Origin: Pseudomonadota bacterium
GTDB lineage: Bacteria; Pseudomonadota; Alphaproteobacteria; Acetobacterales; Acetobacteraceae
Direction: 5' to 3'
NCBI GenBank assembly: GCA_021785335.1
Contig: JAJYFW010000107.1
Location: 1-6,519 of the forward strand
Length of the DNA stretch: 6,519 nt
The notes under the pieces are model-generated. The model was not told the origin of the DNA, made no database searches, and was given only the letters and a program-made list of their open reading frames with translations. Within the stretch, counting starts at the first letter, position 1. Each line of letters starts with the position of its first letter. Below are positions 1 to 6,519 of the stretch, one piece after another. The position numbers were made by a program, and so were the translations under genes.

Positions 1-16
1 CCCGCCAGCGCGGCCG

Positions 17-994
17 CTAAACCTGGACCCATGTCTTGGTAGCGAAATTATGGTGCGCCTCGACATAGCGCACGGTGCCGGACTTGCTGCGCATCACCAT
101 CGAATGCGTCGTCGCCCCTTTCCCGAACCACCGCACGCCCCGCAGCATCGCGCCGGGGGTCACCCCCGTCGCCGCGAACACCACGTCTCCCTTCGCCATC
201 TCATCGACCGTGTAGACATGGTTCGGGTCCGTCACGCCCATCTCGCGGGCCCGCGCGATCTGCTTCTCGTCCTCGAACATCAGCCGCCCCTGCATCTGCC
301 CGCCGATGCAGCGCAGCGCCGCCGCCGCCAGCACCCCCTCGGGCGCACCGCCGGAGCCCATGTAGATATCCACCCCGCTCTGCGGCTGCGCGGTTGCGAT
401 CACGCCCGCCACGTCGCCGTCGGAGATCAGCATGATCCGCGCCCCCGCCTCGCGCGTCTTCGCGATCAGCTCCTTGTGCCGGTCGCGGTCGAGGATGCAG
501 GCAACGAGGTCGCGCACCTCGCATTTCCTGGCCTTCGCAAGCTCGCGCAGGTTCTTGCCCACCGCCTCCTCCAGCCCCACCACGTCGTCCGGCAGCCCGC
601 CGCCCACCGCGATCTTCTCCATGTAGATGTCCGGTGCGTGCAGGAAGTTTCCGTGTTCCGCCAGCGCAACGACAGCCATCGCGTTCGGCCCGCCCTTCGC
701 GGTCAGCGTCGTCCCCTCCAGCGGATCGACCGCGATATCCATCGCCGGCCCCCCCGCGCCCACCTTCTCGCCGATGAACAGCATCGGCGCCTCGTCCATC
801 TCGCCCTCGCCGATCACCACGGTGCCGTCGATCGCCACCGTGTCGAACGCCTTGCGCATCGCCTCGACCGCGGCGCCGTCGGCCTCGTTCTTCTTGCCGA
901 GCCCCATCCACCGGCTCGCCGCCAGCGCCGCCGCCTCGGTCACCCGCACCAGCTCCAGCGCCAGGTTGCGGTCGGTATGCCGCACGATGTCCAT
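17..994 (-). CDS. glpX: Fructose-1,6-bisphosphatase class II (GlpX)
   Basis: Hydrolyses fructose 1,6-bisphosphate to fructose 6-phosphate and phosphate in the cytoplasm, for gluconeogenesis and possibly the Calvin cycle or pentose regeneration. The 325-residue product matches the GlpX family along its whole length: VTEAAALAASRW near residue 18, ADGAAVEAMR near 38, DGTVVIGEGEMDEAPML at 56-72, DIAVDPLEGT at 86-95 and GGAPEGV at 215-221. By comparison with E. coli GlpX, the metal and active-site acids correspond to D39, E63, D90, E93 and E219, all present. It is about ten residues shorter than the E. coli enzyme, mainly from a shorter loop after GRLMFED (near 237-242). The ATG at 994 is chosen because homology begins there and an AAGGGG sits 7 bases upstream; the open frame further upstream only reads through hom in the wrong frame. 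It overlaps the hom stop by one base, so translation is probably coupled. The stop is TAG. Family assignment is very secure. Confidence 0.97.
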   Translation of the reverse strand: MDIVRHTDRNLALELVRVTEAAALAASRWMGLGKKNEADGAAVEAMRKAFDTVAIDGTVVIGEGEMDEAPMLFIGEKVGAGGPAMDIAVDPLEGTTLTAKGGPNAMAVVALAEHGNFLHAPDIYMEKIAVGGGLPDDVVGLEEAVGKNLRELAKARKCEVRDLVACILDRDRHKELIAKTREAGARIMLISDGDVAGVIATAQPQSGVDIYMGSGGAPEGVLAAAALRCIGGQMQGRLMFEDEKQIARAREMGVTDPNHVYTVDEMAKGDVVFAATGVTPGAMLRGVRWFGKGATTHSMVMRSKSGTVRYVEAHHNFATKTWVQV

Positions 995-996
995 CA
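992..996 (-). other. TGATG stop-start overlap of hom and glpX
   Basis: On the minus strand the hom stop TGA (996-994) shares its last base with the glpX ATG (994-992). An AAGGGG at 1007-1002, inside the hom coding end and 7 bases from the ATG, gives glpX its own good ribosome binding site. The arrangement supports termination-reinitiation coupling within one message. Confidence 0.85.
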
Positions 997-2288
997 CGCG
1001 TCCCCTTCTTCGATTCGTATCCGTACCGGCTTCTCGAGCACGGAGCCGAGCGCGTCGATGCGCGCCAGCGCCGCGTCGATCGCCGCTTCCGGCGCGTCGT
1101 GCGTCACCAGCACCACCGGCACCGCCTCGCCCGGCTTGCGCCCGCGCTGCAACATCGATCCGAGCGAAACCCCCTCGTCGCGCAGGATCGCCGCCACGTC
1201 CGCGATGACTCCCGACTGGTCCACCACCAGGAGCCGCAGATAGGCCGGCCCCACATGCTCGCGGATCGGCACCGAGGGCGCATCGGACAGGTCGCCCGAG
1301 CCGGCGCCCCACACCGGCGCCGCCCGCCCGCGCGCGATGTCGATCAGGTCCGCAACCACCGCGGAGGCCGTCGGCCCCGCGCCCGCGCCGCGCCCCTCCA
1401 GCATCACGCGGCCCACATGGTCGCCGACCGCCACCACCGCGTTGAACACGCCATCGACCCGCGCGAGCGGCGCATTCGCCGGCAGCATGCACGGATGCAC
1501 CCGCGTCGAGATCCCGCGCCCCTCACGGCGGGCGATGCCGAGCAGCTTGATCCGGTAGCCCAGTTCCTCCGCAAACCCGATATCGAGCATGGAGATGCCG
1601 CGGATCCCCTCCACATGCACGTCCTCGAACGCCACCGGCCGCCCGAACGCGATCGCCGCCAGGATCGCGAGCTTGTGCGCGGCGTCGATCCCGTCGACGT
1701 CGAAGGACGGGTCCGCCTCCGCGTAGCCGAGGTCCTGCGCCTCCTCCAGCACATCCGCGAAGCCGCGCCGTTCGTTGCGCATCGTTGTCAGGATATGGTT
1801 GCACGTCCCGTTCAGGATGCCCGCGACGGAGGTGATGCGGTTCCCCGCCAGCCCCTCGCGCAGCGCCTTGATCACCGGGATCCCGCCCGCCACCGCCGCC
1901 TCGAACGCGAGCGGCGTCCCGCGCGCCTCCGCCGCGCGGGCCAGCGCCGCGCCATGCACCGCCAGCAGCGCCTTGTTCGCCGTCACCACCGGCTTGCCGG
2001 CGGCCAGCGCCACCTCCACCACGCGTCGCGCGATCCCCTCGGACCCGCCGATCGCCTCCACCACCACGTCGATGCCCGCATCGGCCGCCATCGCCGCCGC
2101 ATCCGCGAACCACGCGGCATCGCCCAGCGGCAGCCCGCGGTCGCGCCCCCGGTCCCGCGCCGCCACCGCCACCACCTCGATCCGCCGCCCCGCCCGCGCC
2201 GCGACCACGTCCGCGTTGGCCGCGAGCATGGAAGCCACGCCCCCGCCCACGGTGCCCAGCCCCGCCAGCCCCACGCGCAACACGTTGC

Positions 2289-2292
<4 letters not shown>
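994..2292 (-). CDS. hom: Homoserine dehydrogenase with C-terminal ACT domain
   Basis: NAD(P)H-dependent reduction of L-aspartate 4-semialdehyde to L-homoserine, the branch leading to threonine, methionine and isoleucine; cytoplasmic. The 432-residue product is the usual length of the monofunctional bacterial enzyme (no fused aspartokinase). An N-terminal Rossmann fold is marked by GLAGLGTVGGGV (residues 8-19), followed by VVVEAIGG (76-83) and VVTANKALL (102-110). The catalytic domain carries GILNGTCNHILT (158-169) and GYAEADPSFDVDGIDAAHK (189-207). Aligning this by eye with the yeast enzyme places E192, D198, D203 and K207 at its E208, D214, D219 and K223, so the catalytic lysine and homoserine-binding acids are intact. 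Residues about 350-425 (YLRLLVVDQSGVIADVAAIL) form an ACT domain, commonly linked to threonine feedback; that regulation is inferred. The start ATG at 2292 overlaps the aminotransferase stop (ATGA), and the TGA stop overlaps the glpX ATG. Its own ribosome binding site is weak, consistent with translational coupling. Confidence 0.97.
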
Positions 2293-3512
<1,220 letters not shown>

Positions 3513-3561
3513 CGTCAGTTCCCGTTCGCTGCGCGCCTCGTGGCGTCTCGCGGGTCGCGCG

Positions 3562-4479
3562 TCAACCGGCGGGCACCAGCCGGGCCACGCCGCCGCCGCC
3601 CGGCCCATAGGCGGTCACGGTCATGGCGCTGTCCGGCACCCCGTCGCGCCGCAGCACCGCCGCGATCGCCGCCGCGCGCGCCCACGCCAGCCGCAGCGCC
3701 GCGACCTGGATCGCCGGGTCGTTGCCCAGCGCCTCGCCGAACCCCGTCACCGCGACCACGGATGCCGCGCGCGCCACCGCCAGCCGCCTCAGCGCTGCCT
3801 CGTCGTCCGGCGACAGTACCGCGGACGCGCGCGCGAACGCCACCGCGACCGGCCCCCCGGTTCCCGCCGGTGGCGGCGCTGGCGGGATTGCCGGCGCCTG
3901 CGGCAGCGGCGACGCCTGCGTGAGCCACGGCACGCCCGGCAGGTTCGGCGGCGGCGGCGGCCCCGCCGGGATCGAAAGGGAGGCATCCCCCACCGCCTCG
4001 GCAACCGGCGCGCTGCCCTGCGCCGGGGCAGGGGTCGTCGCGGCGGCCGCGCCCGGCTGGCTGCCCACCGCCGCCATCCGCGCCCCCGTCGCCTCCGTCC
4101 CTGGCGCGGGCGGCGCGGCAGGGGCGGGCGGCGGCGCCGCCACCGGCTGCGCGAGGGCATAGGCGCCGTTTTCCTGGTCCTGCAGCAGGCTGCTCGCCGC
4201 CTCCGCCCGCGCCCTGGCGCTCAGCGCCTCGGGCCGGGACGGAATCGTCGCCAGGCTGGGGTAGGGGGCATTGATCCCCGGCGGCTGCGGCCGGTTCTGC
4301 GCGATCTGCCCGCCCTCAAGATGGTGCCACCACGCCACCGGGTCATAGGAACCCACGCCGTTCGCGCATCCCGAAAGCGCCAGCACCAGCACGCAAGCGG
4401 CGAGTTTCGGCAGCCCGCCCAACGGCGGACCTTGAACGTCGCGGGACCGCTCGCTAACACCCCGCCTCATTCTGCGCAT
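3562..4479 (-). CDS. Proline/alanine-rich lipoprotein with degenerate OmpA-like C-terminal domain
   Basis: A 305-residue envelope protein, probably a lipoprotein. Residues 27-35 are a hydrophobic segment ending in the lipobox L35-S36-G37-C38, so C38 should be lipidated after signal peptidase II cleavage. A mature N-terminal part with SYDPVAWWHHLEGG (44-57) is followed by a low-complexity proline/alanine linker (about 112-206), then an OmpA-like domain (about 210-305): VAVAFARASAVLSPDDEAALRRLA, VVAVTGFGEA (241-250) and LAWARAAAIAAVL (264-276). In the usual GHTD...N..LS..RA signature the final Arg survives (R268), but GHTD reads GFGE (246-249) and the Asn position is A261, so peptidoglycan binding is doubtful. 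The ATG at 4479 has AGGGG 6 bases upstream, but gives an unusually long, Arg-rich n-region. A TTG at 4422 with AAGG 7 bases upstream would yield a typical lipoprotein signal peptide. It is first gene of the minus-strand cluster and divergent from phaC. Function is unknown; a cell-wall or granule-related role would be speculation. Confidence 0.8.
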   Translation of the reverse strand: MRRMRRGVSERSRDVQGPPLGGLPKLAACVLVLALSGCANGVGSYDPVAWWHHLEGGQIAQNRPQPPGINAPYPSLATIPSRPEALSARARAEAASSLLQDQENGAYALAQPVAAPPPAPAAPPAPGTEATGARMAAVGSQPGAAAATTPAPAQGSAPVAEAVGDASLSIPAGPPPPPNLPGVPWLTQASPLPQAPAIPPAPPPAGTGGPVAVAFARASAVLSPDDEAALRRLAVARAASVVAVTGFGEALGNDPAIQVAALRLAWARAAAIAAVLRRDGVPDSAMTVTAYGPGGGGVARLVPAG

Positions 4480-4547
4480 CCACGACCCCTGCCCGTAGCA
4501 GCGCCATGCTGCCCCGCCGGGTCCGCGAAGAAAAGGACACCCAGCTT
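4480..4547. promoter_or_regulatory. Divergent intergenic region between the lipoprotein gene and phaC
   Basis: This 68-base gap (125 bases if the lipoprotein starts at TTG 4422) must hold, or lie next to, the promoters for both divergent units. It contains the lipoprotein ribosome binding site (AGGGG, 4486-4490, minus) and the phaC one (AAGGA, 4533-4537, plus). A perfect five-base inverted repeat, GCAGC (4498-4502) and GCTGC (4508-4512) around a GCCAT loop, lies in it and could be an operator half-site pair or chance. I see no convincing -35/-10 pair on either strand, so the regulatory call rests on gene arrangement only. Confidence 0.4.
4533..4537 (+). promoter_or_regulatory. Ribosome binding site deciding the phaC start
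   Basis: AAGGA ends 10 bases before the ATG at 4548. The earlier in-frame ATG at 4506 has no purine-rich stretch upstream, lies in the loop/arm of an inverted repeat, and would add 14 residues with no family similarity. This favours 4548 as the start. Confidence 0.6.
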
Positions 4548-6368
4548 ATGGCCGACAAGCCCGGGCCCGAGACGCCGAAACCCGACCAGACCGCCGGGTT
4601 CCGCCTGCCCGACGCCGCCGAGATCGGCCGCTCGATGGCCGACGTCGCCGAGCGCTCCCAGCGCATCGTCTCAGAGTGGCTGAAGCGCCAGGCCGAGGAA
4701 GGCCCGGAATCGCCGGACCCGCTCAACATCGGCGCCGCCTTCATGGCGATGACCGCGAAGCTGATGGCCAACCCCGCGCACCTCGTCCAGGCCCAGCTCG
4801 GCCTCTGGCAGGACTACATGTCCCTCTGGCAGTCCACCGCGCGCCGCATGATGGGCATGGACACCACGCCGGTGATCCAGGCCGACCCCGCCGACCGCCG
4901 CTTCAAGGACGACGCCTGGCGCGACAGCGAGGTGTTCGACTTCATCAAGCAGTCCTACCTGCTTTCCGCCCGCTTCGTGCAGGACGTGGTCAGCCACGTG
5001 GACGGGCTCGACGAGCGCACCGCGCAGAAGGTGGATTTCTACGCCCGCCAGTTCATCGACGCGATGAGCCCGTCGAACTTCCTGCTCACCAACCCGGAGG
5101 TGCTGCGCCGGACCGCGGAGACCGGCGGCGAGAACCTGTTGCGCGGCCTCAACAACCTGCTCGCCGACCTCGAGAGCGGGCGCGGCAAGCTGCGCATCAA
5201 GATGACGGACATGGATGCCTTCCGCATCGGCGAGAACATCGCGGTCTCGCCCGGCAAGGTCGTGTTCCAGAACGACCTCATCCAGCTCATCCAGTACGCG
5301 CCCACCACCGAGAAGGTGCTGAAGCGCCCGCTGCTCATCATCCCGCCCTGGATCAACAAATTCTACATCCTCGACCTCCGCCCCAAGAACTCGCTGGTGC
5401 GCTGGGCGGTCTCGCAGGGCCACACCGTCTTCATGGTCTCCTGGGTCAACCCGGACGCGAAGCTGGCCGAGAAGGATTTCGAGGACTACATGCGCGAGGG
5501 CATCCTCGAGGCGCTGGAAGCGATCGAAAGAGCCACCGGCGAGTCCGCCATCAACGCCATCGGCTACTGCCTCGGCGGCACCCTGCTCGGCTCGACGCTC
5601 GCCTGGATGGCCGCCCACAGCGACGACCGCATCAAGTCCGCCACCTTCTTCGTCTCCCTGCTGGATTTCCGCGAATCCGGCGAGCTCAACGTCTTCATCG
5701 ACGAGGAGCAGCTCAAGATGCTGGAGGAGCGGATGAGCCGCCGCGGCTATCTCGAAGGCTCGGAGATGGCCACCACCTTCAACATGCTGCGCGCCAACGA
5801 CCTCATCTGGTCCTTCGTGGTCAACAACTACCTCCTCGGTAAGGACCCGTTCCCCTTCGACCTCCTCTACTGGAATGCGGATTCCACGCGCATGCCCGCA
5901 CGCATGCACTCGTTTTACCTCCGCAACATGTACCAGGAGAACCGGCTCGCGCAGCCCGGCGGCATCGTGCTCGAGGGCACGCCGATCGACCTCTCCAAGG
6001 TCCGGATTCCCGCCTACTTCATCTCCACCCGCGAGGACCACATCGCCCCCTGGCGCGCCACCTATCGCGGCGCGCAGCTGCTCTCCGGCAGGAACCGCTT
6101 CGTCCTCGCCGCTTCCGGCCATATCGCGGGCGTCGTCAACCCGCCCGAGGGCAGCAAGTACAACCACTGGATCAACGACGACCTGCCGGAAGCGCCGGAG
6201 GACTGGCTGGCCGGCGCCTCCGAAATGGCCGGTTCCTGGTGGCCGGACTGGCACCGCTGGGTGAGCAACCACGACCGGCGCATGGTTCCCGCCCGCGAGC
6301 CCGGCTCCGGCAAGCTCAAGCCGATCGAGGACGCGCCGGGCAGCTACGTCAAGCTCCGCATCAGTTGA
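4548..6368 (+). CDS. phaC: Class I poly(3-hydroxyalkanoate) synthase (PhaC)
   Basis: Polymerises (R)-3-hydroxyacyl-CoA, typically 3-hydroxybutyryl-CoA, into polyhydroxyalkanoate with release of CoA, acting on the surface of storage granules. The 606-residue product fits class I synthases, which work without a PhaE or PhaR subunit. A variable N-terminal segment (1 to about 105) precedes the PhaC N-terminal domain, with FKDDAWRDSEVFDFIKQSYL (119-138) and NFLLTNPEVLRRT (177-189). The alpha/beta-hydrolase domain follows, from about PLLIIPPWINKFYILDL (261-277). The lipase-like box GYCLGG (339-344) carries the nucleophile C341; D497 in REDHIAPW and H525 in SGHIAGVVNPP complete the triad, with the same 28-residue Asp-to-His spacing as in Cupriavidus necator PhaC. 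The C-terminus has the family ending KPIEDAPGSYVKLRIS. Start at 4548 follows the AAGGA and avoids a non-homologous extension. It is divergent from the lipoprotein gene and 52 bases ahead of an acyl-CoA synthetase-like gene. No phasin, phaA or phaB is in the window. Confidence 0.97.
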   Translation: MADKPGPETPKPDQTAGFRLPDAAEIGRSMADVAERSQRIVSEWLKRQAEEGPESPDPLNIGAAFMAMTAKLMANPAHLVQAQLGLWQDYMSLWQSTARRMMGMDTTPVIQADPADRRFKDDAWRDSEVFDFIKQSYLLSARFVQDVVSHVDGLDERTAQKVDFYARQFIDAMSPSNFLLTNPEVLRRTAETGGENLLRGLNNLLADLESGRGKLRIKMTDMDAFRIGENIAVSPGKVVFQNDLIQLIQYAPTTEKVLKRPLLIIPPWINKFYILDLRPKNSLVRWAVSQGHTVFMVSWVNPDAKLAEKDFEDYMREGILEALEAIERATGESAINAIGYCLGGTLLGSTLAWMAAHSDDRIKSATFFVSLLDFRESGELNVFIDEEQLKMLEERMSRRGYLEGSEMATTFNMLRANDLIWSFVVNNYLLGKDPFPFDLLYWNADSTRMPARMHSFYLRNMYQENRLAQPGGIVLEGTPIDLSKVRIPAYFISTREDHIAPWRATYRGAQLLSGRNRFVLAASGHIAGVVNPPEGSKYNHWINDDLPEAPEDWLAGASEMAGSWWPDWHRWVSNHDRRMVPAREPGSGKLKPIEDAPGSYVKLRIS

Positions 6369-6379
6369 TGCCTGGCGCA

Positions 6380-6413
6380 TCCCCCGGCTAACGTTCGCGG
6401 AACGAACGGGGGA
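6380..6413 (+). other. Imperfect hairpin overlapping the next gene's ribosome binding site
   Basis: A seven-base stem TCCCCCG (6380-6386) with CGGGGGA (6407-6413) encloses an internal loop and a second five-base stem CGTTC (6392-6396) with GAACG (6400-6404) around GCG. An alternative six-base pairing, CGTTCG (6392-6397) with CGAACG (6403-6408), is mutually exclusive with part of it. The outer right arm covers the first three bases of the GGAGG at 6411-6415. No T-run follows, so it is not a classic intrinsic terminator. It could limit translation of the downstream gene or stabilise the phaC message end; the role is inferred. Confidence 0.4.
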
Positions 6414-6415
6414 GG
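6411..6415 (+). promoter_or_regulatory. Strong Shine-Dalgarno for the acyl-CoA synthetase-like gene
   Basis: GGAGG lies 5 bases before the ATG at 6421 and 11 bases before a second in-frame ATG at 6427. The first ATG is preferred because the family N-terminus normally begins Met-Leu followed shortly by a Met-Gln pair, but either start is possible. Confidence 0.65.
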
Positions 6416-6420
6416 CAAGA

Positions 6421-6519
6421 ATGCTGATGGGCCTGATGCAGCACCAGCCCCTGCTGGTGTCCTCCATCCTGCGCCACGCCGCGCGCCACCATGCCGAGGG
6501 CGAGGTCGTCTCCCGCCGC
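6421..6519 (+). CDS. Acyl-CoA synthetase / fatty-acid-CoA ligase, N-terminal fragment
   Basis: Only the first 33 codons are in the window; the gene continues past the right edge. The translation starts MLMGLMQHQPLLVSSILRHA and continues ARHHAEGEVVSRR. This pattern (ML..LMQ..PLL.SS...HAAR.H...E.VSR) is familiar from the N-termini of AMP-forming acyl-CoA ligases annotated as long-chain fatty-acid-CoA ligase or 3-(methylthio)propionyl-CoA ligase (DmdB type). Such enzymes activate a carboxylate to its CoA thioester using ATP, in the cytoplasm. No adenylate-forming motif is within the fragment, so the exact substrate cannot be judged. It follows phaC by 52 bases on the same strand and may be co-transcribed. 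Because it is so short, the family call is a recognition of the N-terminal pattern only. Confidence 0.65.
   Translation, partial: MLMGLMQHQPLLVSSILRHAARHHAEGEVVSRR

Noticed and set aside
1..16. Start of a further gene after glpX, such as recJ, which I recall in this position in relatives
   Set aside because: Only 16 bases remain and they hold no start codon or motif, so it cannot be supported here.
50..1243. Plus-strand 397-codon frame opposite glpX
   Set aside because: Arg/His-rich, no domain, fully antisense to GlpX, which is clearly real.
995..1492. Possible N-terminal extension of GlpX in the same open frame
   Set aside because: The extra 166 residues are Arg/Gly/Ala-rich and come from reading hom in a shifted frame; GlpX homology and a good ribosome binding site start at 994, so this is not a fusion.
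3565..4145. GC-rich low-complexity stretch that could suggest a DNA repeat array
   Set aside because: It encodes the Pro/Ala linker and Ala-rich domain of the lipoprotein; no regular unit length or spacer pattern is present.
4506..4547. Earlier in-frame ATG giving PhaC 14 more residues
   Set aside because: No ribosome binding site precedes 4506, and the added residues have no family similarity, while 4548 is preceded by AAGGA.
4671..6467. A 598-codon open frame on the minus strand opposite phaC
   Set aside because: PhaC on the plus strand matches its family over full length with an intact triad. The antisense frame is rich in repeated Val/Ala/Glu/Asp/Gly/His strings without recognisable domains, as expected when GC-biased third positions remove stop codons.

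Overview
The window is very GC-rich with strongly GC-biased codons, and all four complete enzyme or synthase genes have bacterial (alphaproteobacterial-type) family features. A class I polyhydroxyalkanoate synthase, GlpX-type fructose-bisphosphatase, an ACT-containing homoserine dehydrogenase and an AlaC-like aminotransferase together point to an alphaproteobacterium, probably Rhodospirillales/Acetobacteraceae. That placement is inferred from gene style and from memory of similar gene orders, not from a search. It looks like ordinary chromosome: no RNA gene, CRISPR array, insertion sequence, phage gene or attachment site was seen.

Layout. Bases 17-4479 hold four genes on the minus strand, transcribed in the order lipoprotein (OmpA-like C-terminus), aminotransferase, homoserine dehydrogenase (hom), fructose-1,6-bisphosphatase II (glpX). 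The gap between the first two is 49 bases. The last three are fused by an ATGA overlap (2289-2292) and a TGATG overlap (992-996), so they are almost certainly one translationally coupled unit. A short divergent intergenic region (4480-4547) separates this cluster from phaC on the plus strand (4548-6368). After a 52-base gap containing a hairpin, an acyl-CoA synthetase-like gene starts at 6421 and runs off the right end. The 16 bases left of glpX are too short to call. No stretch over 300 bases lacks a gene.

How the genes relate. The minus-strand unit mixes amino-acid and central carbon metabolism: aminotransferase (alanine/pyruvate or diaminopimelate type), homoserine synthesis from aspartate semialdehyde, and gluconeogenic fructose-bisphosphate hydrolysis. 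The plus-strand side concerns acyl-CoA metabolism: PhaC polymerises (R)-3-hydroxyacyl-CoA into PHA granules, and the following gene probably activates a carboxylic acid to its CoA thioester. I see no wholly new system. The points most worth a second look are the degenerate OmpA-like lipoprotein with two competing starts, the structured leader that overlaps the ribosome binding site of the acyl-CoA synthetase gene, and the uncertain substrate of the aminotransferase coupled to hom.
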